From Paenibacillus zeirhizosphaerae (lineage in GTDB: Bacteria > Bacillota > Bacilli > Paenibacillales > Paenibacillaceae): DNA of 64,000 nucleotides. Each line of letters begins with the position of its first letter. The stretch's first letter is position 1. The DNA is taken from assembly GCF_030705605.1 (NCBI RefSeq), contig NZ_JAPCKK010000018.1:62001-126000 (forward strand), in the 5' to 3' direction. Shown in pieces: positions 19,172-29,256 of the stretch. Under the pieces are notes generated by a model, which saw only the letters and a program-made list of their open reading frames with translations, did not search any database and was not told the origin of the DNA. Position numbers and translations under genes: made by a program.

Positions 19172-19981
19172 TTACTGTCTGAGCGGGTTTTTACGGTATT
19201 CGCTGGGCTTGCAGCCTGTCAGTTTCTCAAATAAGCGGGCAAAATGCTGTGTATCGGAGTAACCGACCCGCTGGCATATCTCATAGACCTTCAAGTCCGT
19301 CCTGATCAGCAGCTCCTTAGCCTTATTGATCCGGGTCTGTGCCAGATAGCTCAGATAAGTCTCCCCCGTCTTTTGCTTGAACAGTTGGCTCAAATAATAA
19401 GGATTGATAAAGAAGCGGGCAGATAAATCCGCCAGGCTGATCGGTTCGCTGTAATGCTCTGACACATACTCCTTAATCTCCGTGATGATATCCTTCTTTC
19501 GGGGAAGGTTATCACCGCCAGCATCCATATGATCTCGAAATGCACTCTCCACCATCCGGTTGTGCACCTGCAGCTTTAAGTTGTATACTTCTTGCTGCTT
19601 GGCCCGTTCGGAGCGAATGATCTCCATCACCTTGTACACACAGTTCTGCAGCTCCTCTTCTTCCACCGGCTTGTTGATGTAGAATTGAACGCCCAACTGC
19701 ATGCCTTTGCGGGCGTATTCGAACTCCGCATAGCCACTCAAGAGAATAAATTGGGCATGACAGGCCTCATCCTTCAGCATCCGGATCATCTCCAGGCCGT
19801 CTGCCTGCGGCATGCGAATATCCGTTATCACAATGTCCGGTTGCCGTTCCAGAATCAGCCTGAATCCATCCAGACCATTGTAGGCTGCGCCGATCATCTC
19901 ACATTCGGGAACGTAACGGCCGATCATCTTATGAAGTCCGTCCACAATGCCTTTTTCGTCGTCCACGATCATCATCTTCAT
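19172..19981 (-). CDS. YesN-type response regulator with AraC output domain
   Basis: 269 residues. Receiver domain at 1-120 (MIVDDEK, phosphoacceptor D54 in VITDIRMP, K in YINKPVE), and AraC-type double helix-turn-helix at about 165-265 ending THF/QHFARLFEKLTGCKPSEYRK. Partner of the YesM-type kinase encoded 42 bases upstream. By analogy with other YesM/YesN pairs it would activate the adjacent sugar-uptake operon (19011-12998) on sensing the sugar. Confidence 0.92.
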   Translation of the reverse strand: MKMMIVDDEKGIVDGLHKMIGRYVPECEMIGAAYNGLDGFRLILERQPDIVITDIRMPQADGLEMIRMLKDEACHAQFILLSGYAEFEYARKGMQLGVQFYINKPVEEEELQNCVYKVMEIIRSERAKQQEVYNLKLQVHNRMVESAFRDHMDAGGDNLPRKKDIITEIKEYVSEHYSEPISLADLSARFFINPYYLSQLFKQKTGETYLSYLAQTRINKAKELLIRTDLKVYEICQRVGYSDTQHFARLFEKLTGCKPSEYRKNPLRQ

Positions 19982-20023
19982 TTCAGCTCACCCTTTCCCT
20001 TACCTATTCCATACAGGATTGAT

Positions 20024-21841
20024 TCAAGTTCTGGGGATATAAATCTCGACCGTCGTGCCTATTCCATAGGCTGAGGAGAAGGACAAGTCATATGGGTTTC
20101 CATAATGCAGCTTGATGCGTTCAGCAATATTTTTGAGGCCTAATCCTTTCTCCGCCAATTCATCCGTTGGCTCCAGCCTGTACTTGTCCGACTCGGCATC
20201 CTTCAGGAGAGACTGCAGTTCCGCTTGCTTGGCCGGCAGCATCCCGATTCCATCATCCGTAATGCGGATGACAATACCTTCATCTCCCGTGCACATGCCT
20301 TCGATCGTGATATTCATCGGCTGGTTATAACCTTGAAAGCCATGGTTGATGCTGTTCTCCACGATAGGCTGTAAAACGAGAGGAATGATGCTGCACTGCT
20401 GAATTTCCTCAGGCAGCCTGATATGCAGCTTGAAGCGATGATCGAACCGGATGTTCTGGAGCTGCAAATAATTCATCGTATATTGCACTTCATGCTTCAC
20501 CAAATGCTGCCTGCCTTCCTTGCCCAAGGCCAGCCGAAACATGCGTGCCAGGATCTTGATCATATCGGCGACCTCATCGTCGTCTTTGGCAAGCGCTTTC
20601 ATGCGAATGGATTCCAACGTATTGTACAGCATGTGGGGATTGATCTGGTTCTGAAGCGCCAGCAATTTGGCTTTGCGCTGCTTGATCTCGGCAACATAGA
20701 CGTCTTCGATCAAGGTCCGAATCGTAACGATCATTTGGTTATAGCTTTGGACCAGGCTGCCCAGCTCGTCATTGGATTGATGATCCGGAATCGGCACATA
20801 CTGACCGCCTTCCGCCTTTTTCATACTTTTGCGCAGAGCCTGTATAGGCCTCGTAATATAATAGCTTAATCCCATGGAGATCAGCGTTATAATCAGGCAG
20901 CTCACCAGGATGACTACTACCGTAACCGCTTGGATTTTGCTAATCCTCAGCAGCAGCTTCGACCGGGGGATTTCAGTCTGGATGAAAAGCTCACCCGATT
21001 CGGTCTCCTCGGACAAAATAATCCGCTCAGAACGATCGGCATCCCTCGTATAATCCCTGCCTGATTCCAGCACCTGCGTCCAGGTCATCCGGCCGCTCGC
21101 CGCCTCGGAATGATACACCATTTCCCCCAGGTGATTGCTTATGACGACACTTATGCCATATTTGTCCCTGGCCTGGACAAAATCATTGTCCAGGGGCAGC
21201 AGCATGAAGGGGTCCAGATCCATCAGAAGCACACCGGCGTAAGCGCCGTCGGAATTGAGCAGCACCCTTCCTACGGTGACAACGGCACCCTCCCCTTTGT
21301 CTTCGTAGTACATACGATCATGCAACCCGGTTATAAAAAACGTATCGTCTGCATTGCGGAGCCGCTTAAACCATGCCTGAGATAAGAGCGCAGCTTCATT
21401 CACTCTGCTTGTAGTAGTCGTGTACTGATAGACCGTGTTATCCCGGCTGATCAGCATCAGACTGCTGATTTCCGGCTCCAGCAGGGCAACACGCATCAGC
21501 AGCTTCTGTACGGTAACCCTCTGGAGGATCATTTCGTCTATCGACAACCTTCGCTCTCCACCAAGCCTGTAAATCAAATCGTTATCGACCAATACGGACT
21601 TGGTAATCTGGTCATATTCTTTCATGAATTTATTCAATGAAATCCTAATCTGGGACGTGTACAGAGCAGCAAATTCTTCGGATGAGCTCTCCAGCTCCAC
21701 TGCCGCCTGCCGAAAAATGATTGCGCTTACAATTATCAGCGGAATCACACAAGCCAAAAGGTAACCCGCCATCAATTTATGCTGGAACTTCATGTTTTTT
21801 ATCCATGAGGTTATCCTGTGGCTCCAACCCATATGCTTCAT
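20024..21841 (-). CDS. YesM-type sensor histidine kinase
   Basis: 605 residues from ATG 21841, six bases after GGAAGGG; the ATG two codons earlier lies inside that site. Membrane segments at about 22-44 and 303-325 enclose a large extracytoplasmic dCache-like domain; then HAMP, the His_kinase motif NPHMLYNTLESI containing the phosphoacceptor His, and an HATPase domain with N-box IVENSINHGF and ITDDGIGM. Belongs to the LytS/YesM family that senses sugars or sugar-loaded binding proteins. Regulator gene follows directly. Confidence 0.93.
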   Translation of the reverse strand: MKHMGWSHRITSWIKNMKFQHKLMAGYLLACVIPLIIVSAIIFRQAAVELESSSEEFAALYTSQIRISLNKFMKEYDQITKSVLVDNDLIYRLGGERRLSIDEMILQRVTVQKLLMRVALLEPEISSLMLISRDNTVYQYTTTTSRVNEAALLSQAWFKRLRNADDTFFITGLHDRMYYEDKGEGAVVTVGRVLLNSDGAYAGVLLMDLDPFMLLPLDNDFVQARDKYGISVVISNHLGEMVYHSEAASGRMTWTQVLESGRDYTRDADRSERIILSEETESGELFIQTEIPRSKLLLRISKIQAVTVVVILVSCLIITLISMGLSYYITRPIQALRKSMKKAEGGQYVPIPDHQSNDELGSLVQSYNQMIVTIRTLIEDVYVAEIKQRKAKLLALQNQINPHMLYNTLESIRMKALAKDDDEVADMIKILARMFRLALGKEGRQHLVKHEVQYTMNYLQLQNIRFDHRFKLHIRLPEEIQQCSIIPLVLQPIVENSINHGFQGYNQPMNITIEGMCTGDEGIVIRITDDGIGMLPAKQAELQSLLKDAESDKYRLEPTDELAEKGLGLKNIAERIKLHYGNPYDLSFSSAYGIGTTVEIYIPRT

Positions 21842-22027
21842 ATTCATCCCTTCCCGGTGTAACTTTCCCCCTCATTTTAAGGCCTGCATTGTAAAGTAGC
21901 TATAGGGACTTTGACAGCATCTTAAAAATGCCCCTGCGGAAACATAAAAATGGCCTGTTGAGTGGCTTTGTAGCCTCTTGCAGACTAACCTGGGTGATAA
22001 AAGATGCGCTCTGCATTCTGGAAGTTT

Positions 22028-22072
22028 AAAAAAACCGATCACTGACTGAAATCAGACAGTGATCGGTTTTTT
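22028..22072. terminator. Bidirectional intrinsic terminator
   Basis: An inverted repeat (ACCGATCACTG / CAGTGATCGGT, loop ACTGAAATCAG-type) flanked by A-run on one side and T-run on the other. It lies 49 bases after the stop of the amino-acid ABC ATPase gene and would also stop transcription in the other direction. Confidence 0.9.
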
Positions 22073-22120
22073 AAACCGCGATTTTAGTTTCGCAAGCGTC
22101 TTCTCGCTTCTTAGCACGCT

Positions 22121-22849
22121 TTACAGCACCTTTTCCAAAAAGCTGATCGTACGCTCATGCTTCGGATTTCCGAATACTTCTTCCGGTGGGCCTTGCTCAA
22201 CGATAAAACCACCGTCCATAAAGATGACCCGGTCCGCTACCTCACGGGCAAAACCCATTTCATGGGTAACGATCACCATCGTCATGCCTTCACGCGCCAG
22301 GTCCTTCATGACGCCAAGCACTTCACCAACCATTTCAGGGTCTAGCGCTGAAGTTGGTTCATCGAACAGCATGACATCGGGATTCATGGCAAGAGCGCGG
22401 GCGATCGCGACCCGCTGTTTCTGTCCACCTGACAACTGACTTGGGAAAGCATCTGCTTTATCTGCCAAGCCCACCCGCTCCAGCAGACGGAGCGCTGTGC
22501 TGTGCGCCTCTTCCTCTTTCATTTTGCCGAGCTCCATGGGAGCAAACGTGATATTTCTCAGCACATTGAAGTGTGGGAACAGGTTAAAATGCTGGAACAC
22601 CATGCCGATATTTTCACGCGCTTTATTAATGTCCGTTTTGGCATCATTCAGGTCCTGATCATCCACGATCACCCGGCCCCCTGTGATCTCCTCCAACCGG
22701 TTAATACAGCGCAAAAACGTACTTTTTCCCGAACCGGAAGGGCCGATGAGGCAGACGACTTCCCCTTCCTGGACCTGCACATCGATGCCCTTCAGCACCT
22801 CATTCGAGCCATAGCTTTTCTTTAAACCTTCAACTCGGATTTTACCCAC
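22121..22849 (-). CDS. glnQ: Polar amino-acid ABC transporter ATPase (GlnQ type)
   Basis: 242 residues, GTG start, overlapping the upstream permease gene by eight bases. Walker A GPSGSGKS, signature LSGGQKQR, Walker [15 protein letters not shown] and H-loop VTHEMGFA mark a PAAT-family ATPase. It would drive glutamine or other polar amino-acid import with the fused binding protein-permease encoded just upstream. A terminator follows. Confidence 0.93.
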   Translation of the reverse strand: MGKIRVEGLKKSYGSNEVLKGIDVQVQEGEVVCLIGPSGSGKSTFLRCINRLEEITGGRVIVDDQDLNDAKTDINKARENIGMVFQHFNLFPHFNVLRNITFAPMELGKMKEEEAHSTALRLLERVGLADKADAFPSQLSGGQKQRVAIARALAMNPDVMLFDEPTSALDPEMVGEVLGVMKDLAREGMTMVIVTHEMGFAREVADRVIFMDGGFIVEQGPPEEVFGNPKHERTISFLEKVL

Positions 22850-24284
22850 GACGAGTTTTCGCCTCCAGTCTGTCAGAAATTTTCGTTAACACCGTGATGA
22901 CAATCAGGTACATGACCGCAACCATAAGCCAAATCTCAAAGGAGGCAAACGTTCTGGCGATGATGATTTTACCCGATTGTGTCAACTCGACAAGACCGAT
23001 GGCTGACAAAATGGACGTGTCCTTGAGTGTAATGACAAACTGATTAATAAAGGCCGGAATCATCACACGTATGGCCTGCGGGATGACAATCTTCAACATC
23101 GCTGTACGGTAAGGCAGACCGAGCGAACGTGCCGCCTCCAATTGACCGTGGTCGATCGATTGAATTCCACCCCGGATAATTTCCGTGATATAAGCCCCCG
23201 CATTCAAGCTGAGTGTCAAGATCGCAGCCAGAAACAACGGCATTGTAAACCCAAACGCCTGCGGAATGCCGAAGTAGATGAAGAAAGCCAGGACAATGAG
23301 CGGAATTCCGCGGAACAGGTCAACAAATACAGTCGCCACGCCGCGCAGAAAGCGGTTTTGCCCTACTTTCATAAATCCGAAAACCAGTCCCAGAATAAAG
23401 GCAAAAATCAAGGAAATAATCGTGTACAGCACTGTTTTCCCAAGACCATTCAAAAGCGGTGGCAAAGACTGCTGAATAAGCTCCCAGCGGCTTGGAGGCG
23501 CCATTTCAGCATTTTCGCCCAGATATTTTTCCAAAATCCGGTCATATTCCCCATTCGTATGGAGATTGGCCAGACCTGCGTTAAACTTTTGCAGAAGCTC
23601 CTGGTTCTGGCCCTTGCTCACCGCAAAGCCATACGAACCTCCCTCTTCCTTCTCCGTGACGATTTTCAGACCGTTGTTTTGAGTCACACCATAGGCTAAT
23701 ACGGGATAATCCTCAAAGCAGGCGGCTGAATTGCCGGTTTTCACATCATCATACATCTGGGAAGAATCGTCGAACGGCACGATCGTAAACCCATACTTCG
23801 AGGCAATCGATTCAGCAAAGCTATAACCTTCTGTACCTGTTTTAACGGCTACCTTTTTTCCCTTTAAATCCTCGTAACTTTTGATCGTGTCATTATTTTG
23901 ACTAATGCCCATGACCACGCCGGATTGAAAATAAGGCTCTGAAAAATCGAATTTTTGCTTCCTCTCGTCGGTGATACTCATGCCCGCGATGACGCCATCC
24001 ACCTGATTGGCCTCAAGCGCCTGCACGGCTGCGTTAAAGCCTAACGGTTTAATTTCATATTTGAAATTTTGATCCTTCGCGATGGCCTCCATCAGATCCA
24101 TATCAATGCCGACGAATTTTCCGTTTACGTCCTGAAACTCAAACGGTGCAAACGTAATGTCGGTACCGATCACATACGTTTTGCCGGAGTTCGGCTCCGC
24201 TGCAACACTTCCCGCCCAACCGGACAAACCGGTTACCAGGAGGAGCAGCGATAGTATAAATAATGAGATCTTTGTTGTTTTCAT
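22842..24284 (-). CDS. Fused amino-acid binding protein and permease (GlnP/GlnH type)
   Basis: 480 residues from ATG 24284, four bases after GGAGG; the frame is open for 23 more codons without a site. Signal peptide at 1-30, an SBP_bac_3 domain at about 35-255 ([20 protein letters not shown]), then a His/Glu/Gln-type permease domain at 265-475 with its EAA loop [21 protein letters not shown]. Such fusions, well known in lactic acid bacteria and bacilli, tether the receptor to the channel, giving one receptor per permease subunit. Glutamine/glutamate is the likely ligand group. Confidence 0.92.
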   Translation of the reverse strand: MKTTKISLFILSLLLLVTGLSGWAGSVAAEPNSGKTYVIGTDITFAPFEFQDVNGKFVGIDMDLMEAIAKDQNFKYEIKPLGFNAAVQALEANQVDGVIAGMSITDERKQKFDFSEPYFQSGVVMGISQNNDTIKSYEDLKGKKVAVKTGTEGYSFAESIASKYGFTIVPFDDSSQMYDDVKTGNSAACFEDYPVLAYGVTQNNGLKIVTEKEEGGSYGFAVSKGQNQELLQKFNAGLANLHTNGEYDRILEKYLGENAEMAPPSRWELIQQSLPPLLNGLGKTVLYTIISLIFAFILGLVFGFMKVGQNRFLRGVATVFVDLFRGIPLIVLAFFIYFGIPQAFGFTMPLFLAAILTLSLNAGAYITEIIRGGIQSIDHGQLEAARSLGLPYRTAMLKIVIPQAIRVMIPAFINQFVITLKDTSILSAIGLVELTQSGKIIIARTFASFEIWLMVAVMYLIVITVLTKISDRLEAKTRRG

Positions 24285-24450
24285 ATGTCCTCCTCTTCTC
24301 GATCGACTTCGGGCATTGAACCCGAATTTCTTTGTAGCATCAGCTATTCTCATTTTTAGCCGTAATTATTATACATTCCATTAATATATTGGGGGAATAT
24401 TTTTATGTAATAAGATGCAAGGGGAAGACTGACTAGTCAGAAGTTAAATA

Positions 24451-24478
24451 GGCTGCCTTGGGAAGGCAGCCATTTTTT
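24451..24478. terminator. Intrinsic hairpin between FusB-family and amino-acid transport genes
   Basis: Perfect GGCTGCCTT / AAGGCAGCC stem with a short loop. T-run follows on the plus strand and a weaker T-rich stretch on the minus strand. It lies 12 bases beyond the stop codon of the FusB-family gene. Confidence 0.75.
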
Positions 24479-24490
24479 GAGTTAAAGCCT

Positions 24491-25138
24491 TTATTTTCGA
24501 ACGGAGAGAATGAACTTCTCCAGTGCCCCTGTATCCGTAATACTCTGATTGCATACCTGATTATCCATGCATACGTATTGGCCGATGGCGGCATAGTTAT
24601 CCGGTGAAGGGATAGAAGGCTTGGTCTTGACCAGAAAGAAGGCAAGCTCATGATGCCGATTGCAGAAGAGGCAATATCCTTTCTTGTTGGTCGGCGTAAT
24701 TTTCCCCTCGACCCCGATGAACTGCCCTTCGAACGGATACACAATGAATAACCTGCCCGCGGCAATATCCACCCAGCTTAGATACGTCACAAATCGAAAG
24801 TCGATGGATTGCAGATCAGGCACTTTCAGTTTCTTATTTTTCGGAAAAAGCTTCTCAATCTGTTTCGGCATAATCGCCGGATATGACTCCAGATATGATT
24901 CCAATTCGCCAAGATATCTTTGGAAATCGTATGCCGTCTCGAAGGTCGTTATTTGTTCCAGCATCCGCTGCTGATCCTCTGTCAGGTCAGGAAATGCTTC
25001 AAGCATATTCGTTAAGGCACTATACCTCACCGTGTCCAGGACTCTCTGATCTGCTACGTTTCGCAAGGTGCTCTGAATAAATTCCGCTTGTTTCTTAATG
25101 ACGTTGTATTGATGATTTTTAATAAATGGTTTACTCAT
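24491..25138 (-). CDS. FusB/FusC-family elongation factor G-binding protein
   Basis: 215 residues, close to the usual length of the family. N-terminal helical bundle (1-110) and C-terminal zinc-binding fold with C156-x2-C159 and C190-x5-C196 (YCLFCNRHHELAFF ... YVCMDNQVC). Known: staphylococcal FusB and FusC bind EF-G and free it from stalled ribosomes, giving fusidic acid resistance; chromosomal homologues are widespread in Firmicutes and their housekeeping role is unclear. Single-gene unit with its own hairpin. Whether this copy gives resistance cannot be told from sequence. Confidence 0.85.
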   Translation of the reverse strand: MSKPFIKNHQYNVIKKQAEFIQSTLRNVADQRVLDTVRYSALTNMLEAFPDLTEDQQRMLEQITTFETAYDFQRYLGELESYLESYPAIMPKQIEKLFPKNKKLKVPDLQSIDFRFVTYLSWVDIAAGRLFIVYPFEGQFIGVEGKITPTNKKGYCLFCNRHHELAFFLVKTKPSIPSPDNYAAIGQYVCMDNQVCNQSITDTGALEKFILSVRK

Positions 25139-25452
25139 AGCTCTTCAGCCCCTTATTTTTCATTAAAGATCATAAGGTGCAAAGCCTGCTATAAGAAACG
25201 ATTACGCTTGGGCGATAAAATCAGTCTTCCATCCTATCCGCCCCATGCAAAGTATCGCCCTAAATCAGGCTTTGCATGAGGACTCCCTAGTGAATGAGCA
25301 ATTCAGCATTGCCACGGTAAAACCCCCGATCACAAGTTATAAGGAAAGTATATAAAAAAAACGTCTATCGATGCAACTCAAAGAAGCCAGACCGCATGTA
25401 GAGGAAGTTTTTCTTGCGATCATAGAATTGTTCAGCTCCGCTGAAAACTTAT

Positions 25453-25565
25453 AACTCAACTTTCGCAGAGCACAAATCCAATTAAACCTTTGTAGCTGCT
25501 GGGTTCTGAGGAATTCGAATTCTCTCCTTGCCAGTTTGCCAATTTCATGCTGCGAAAGTTGAGTT
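25453..25565. repeat. 16-bp perfect inverted repeat with nearby third copy
   Basis: AACTCAACTTTCGCAG at 25453-25468 is the exact reverse complement of 25550-25565, 81 bases apart. The right arm and its flank are repeated in direct orientation at 26094-26110 (ATTTCATGCTGCGAAAG, 17 identical bases, also at 25542-25558), eight bases from the stop of the MFS gene. The spacing and several copies suggest a small mobile repeat. Confidence 0.75.
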
Positions 25566-25627
25566 AAGTGCTTGACAGTCAAGCCGCCCGTTGACTGTGG
25601 CGAGGCATGTGAACTCGCTGCCCGGGA

Positions 25628-25878
25628 GCTTTGCATGATTATCCCGTTGGATCAGGTACAGAAAAATAGAAAACCGGGAACCGAAAATATACGAAGCGAG
25701 GCACGAAAATGCCTGTTGTTACGCTATTCGGGATCATCAAATGGGTCTATTATTTTTTTGATCGTACCTTATGGAGCAACAGATCGGTTCGAGATGAGGC
25801 GATCTTAGAAGAAAGCAGAGCGTTTAGGTGATGTGAAACGGACTGAGAGTCTGAGCAAAAGGGATAATCATGCAAAGC
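25628..25878. repeat. 18-bp perfect inverted repeat enclosing 215 bases
   Basis: GCTTTGCATGATTATCCC at 25628-25645 and its exact reverse complement at 25861-25878 bound a 251-base unit without an open frame. This is the shape of a miniature non-autonomous element, though no target duplication is obvious. Confidence 0.7.
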
Positions 25879-26117
25879 TGTATGGAGAGACAACAGGCAT
25901 CAGGTAAAGGACACCAAACGCCATACACCATAACACCATACCCTATAGACACCCGTCTCACTCTGGATGCCAGACTCTGAGCGGGACGAATCCCCTTCTT
26001 CCAAGAAAGCTAGCAAAAAGCTGTCTGCTGATTCAGCGTCAACTCCAGCAGTGAATCTCCGTTTTGCCCAGTTACATCAAGGCCTGTTTGCTGATTTCAT
26101 GCTGCGAAAGAGGCCCC

Positions 26118-27326
26118 TTACACCGTATGATTCTTCGAAGCACCCAAGCCGGGTATCAACAACAGAGCGCTAACGGCAAGCAACAGCAACAGCGGAAGGT
26201 TCCAACTTGCCGTGATGTCATGGAGCAAACCGAATAAGGTCGGTCCGGCTGCTGCCAGCAAATATCCGACGGATTGCGACATGCCGGACAAAGCGGCTGC
26301 ATCGTGGGCGTCTTTCGTCCGCAGGCTTAAAAAGATCATGGCCAAGCTGAACGCACATCCCCCGCCAATTCCGAGTAAAATTGTCCATAACGCAATGAAT
26401 GCATTTCCGCCGAAATAAAGGCCTCCCAAAGCAACAAACAACAGGACAGTCATGAATATGACCAGTACACGTTGGTTCTTCATGCGTCCTGCAACGATCG
26501 GAACGATGAACGATACGGGCAGCGCAGCGATTTGAAACAGCGATAACATCCAACCAGCACTGTCTTCACTCAAGCCCCGGCTTGTCATGATTTCGGGCAA
26601 CCAAGCGATCAAGACATAGAACAGGAGCGACTGCATGCCCATAAAAAGCGTGATCATCCATGCCAGCGGTGAACGCCATAGACTTCGCCGTGACGAGGCG
26701 CCGCCAGTTGCTGCCCCGGCAGACACGCGACTCGCCTGAGCTTGAGGAAACCAGAGTAGCGTAGCTAGCAGAGCAAGCGCTCCCCAGATTCCGAGTGCGC
26801 CAGTCCACCCAAAACCGAGATCACGCGCGAGCGGAATGCTGACACCGGATGCTATCGCCCCGAATAAATTCATCGACACGGAGTACACTCCTGTCATGAG
26901 GCCAACATGATGAGAAAAATCCCGTTTAACCAGACTCGGAATGAGCACGTTGCACACCGCAATCGCAAGCCCCAGCAAAACGGTACCTGCCATTAGAGGA
27001 ACTGTCGCGCCGAGCGAGCGGATAGCGATACCCGCCATAAGTAGTACCAACGCATAAAGCATCGTCCGTTCCACCCCGAAGCGGCGCGCCAGAATCGGTG
27101 TGAACGGTGACAGAAGCGAGAAAGCAAGCAGCGGCAATGTCGTAAGCAGACCTGCCGCAGTGTTCGACAGCCCAAGGGATTCACGAATCGAGCCCGCCAA
27201 TGGTCCTACCGACGTTAGCGGTGATCGCATGGTCAGTGCGATCAGGACAATACCTATGATAATCGGCCAACTCGCCGACAACGACTTCTTCATGATCATT
27301 GACTTTGTATTGCTTTGTACGCTCAT
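26118..27326 (-). CDS. CynX/NimT-family MFS transporter
   Basis: 402 residues, about 12 membrane segments, with the opening typical of the cyanate/nitroimidazole transporter family (LIALTMRSPLTSVGPLAGSIRESLGLSNTAAGLLTTLPLLAF, of which the first 20 residues are diagnostic: TMRSPLTSVGPL). Substrate unknown. The ATG overlaps the stop codon of the upstream GntR regulator gene (ATGA), so both are one operon and the regulator very likely controls the transporter. Confidence 0.88.
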   Translation of the reverse strand: MSVQSNTKSMIMKKSLSASWPIIIGIVLIALTMRSPLTSVGPLAGSIRESLGLSNTAAGLLTTLPLLAFSLLSPFTPILARRFGVERTMLYALVLLMAGIAIRSLGATVPLMAGTVLLGLAIAVCNVLIPSLVKRDFSHHVGLMTGVYSVSMNLFGAIASGVSIPLARDLGFGWTGALGIWGALALLATLLWFPQAQASRVSAGAATGGASSRRSLWRSPLAWMITLFMGMQSLLFYVLIAWLPEIMTSRGLSEDSAGWMLSLFQIAALPVSFIVPIVAGRMKNQRVLVIFMTVLLFVALGGLYFGGNAFIALWTILLGIGGGCAFSLAMIFLSLRTKDAHDAAALSGMSQSVGYLLAAAGPTLFGLLHDITASWNLPLLLLLAVSALLLIPGLGASKNHTV

Positions 27327-28015
27327 AGCCGCCCCTCTCCCTTGGCTTCGAGAACAGCCTTCGATTCGGCAATATAACGGTGAACCGCTGCCACGGCACG
27401 ATCGGCGTCCTGGTCAATAATCGCTTCGACCATCTGCCGGTGCAGTCCCAAGAGATCCGCACTGGCTTCATAACGAGTCAAGCTTGTAATCGAATCTTGC
27501 GACCCCTCAGCAATATGGTCGTATAATTCGATCAATATTTCATTGTGAGACGCCGTGACAATGCTTTGGTGAAGACGAATATCCTCTGTTACAAAACCAT
27601 CAATATCACCGCGTGCCGCAGCCGCCTCGCAGCGTTCAAGCTGGAGAAGAAGCTCATTCGCCTCGTCGCTCGTTCTGCGCTGTGCAGCCAGATGGGCTCC
27701 CTCACGTTCGAGCGCATGCCGGACTTCTAACGTGTGCAGCGTATCAGAGCGCAAAATGCGTTTTTGCAGCACAACCCCCAAAACGCTTGCAGAACAGACA
27801 TAAGTTCCGTCCCCTTGCTTCGTCTTCAAGAGGCCTGCGTGTATCAATGCCCGAATGGCTTCCCTTAATGTATTGCGGCTAACATTCAACTCCGCCATCA
27901 ACTCCGGCTCGGCCGGAATGCGCATCCCGACAGCCCACTTGCCTGATTCAATCAGACTTTCCATTTGCAGTGCGACTTGCTCAACCAGCGTCAGCCGCTT
28001 TGTTTTCTCAAGCAT
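27323..28015 (-). CDS. FadR-subfamily GntR transcriptional regulator
   Basis: 230 residues. Winged helix-turn-helix at 10-75 (MRIPAEPELMAELNVSRNTLREAIRAL) and an all-helical FCD ligand domain at 85-220, where D/H residues usually bind a metal and a carboxylate ligand. Upstream lies a short palindrome (28044-28058) that fits an autoregulatory operator. Operon with the CynX-type transporter, so the ligand is probably that transporter's substrate. Confidence 0.9.
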   Translation of the reverse strand: MLEKTKRLTLVEQVALQMESLIESGKWAVGMRIPAEPELMAELNVSRNTLREAIRALIHAGLLKTKQGDGTYVCSASVLGVVLQKRILRSDTLHTLEVRHALEREGAHLAAQRRTSDEANELLLQLERCEAAAARGDIDGFVTEDIRLHQSIVTASHNEILIELYDHIAEGSQDSITSLTRYEASADLLGLHRQMVEAIIDQDADRAVAAVHRYIAESKAVLEAKGEGRL

Positions 28016-28043
28016 GTGTCTACCCTCTTTTCATCTATTTATC

Positions 28044-28058
28044 AAACATAGGATGTTT
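28044..28058. promoter_or_regulatory. Candidate GntR operator
   Basis: AAACAT-AGG-ATGTTT, a perfect 6+6 palindrome 29 bases before the GntR-gene start. Position suggests autoregulation; assignment is inference. Confidence 0.45.
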
Positions 28059-28180
28059 GGTTAATTGGTACTTTATCACACTTTTTTAATTGAGACAACT
28101 CCCTGCCTGTTCATCATAGTCTAAAGTTCCGTTTATTCTTGAAAGTACTGAAGCAGTGTGATAGGATAAACTCAGTTTCA

Positions 28181-28202
28181 TTTAGTAAAAATATTAACTA
28201 AA
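28181..28202. promoter_or_regulatory. Candidate LacI-type operator
   Basis: TTTAGT and ACTAAA arms ten bases apart form an inverted repeat 16 bases before the LacI-family start codon. Location fits autoregulation and control of the alpha-galactosidase gene downstream. Confidence 0.45.
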
Positions 28203-28211
28203 AAGGCGTGA

Positions 28212-29204
<993 letters not shown>

Positions 29205-29256
29205 ACCGGCAGCTCAGCCAAATCTATTTAATGAACCCCTAAAGGAGTGAATTTCC

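Larger units (their letters stand above)
25139..26117. other. Gene-free interval with clustered repeats
   Basis: About 980 bases with no supported gene. It contains the motif CATGCAAAG in both orientations at 25244-25252, 25270-25278, 25628-25637 and 25869-25878, plus the longer repeats listed separately. A 99-codon minus-strand frame at 25636-25337 runs through the repeats, has no ribosome binding site and is probably not a gene. Confidence 0.6.

Noticed and set aside
25337..25636. 99-residue minus-strand frame
   Set aside because: Runs through inverted repeats, no ribosome binding site, no recognisable domain; likely chance.
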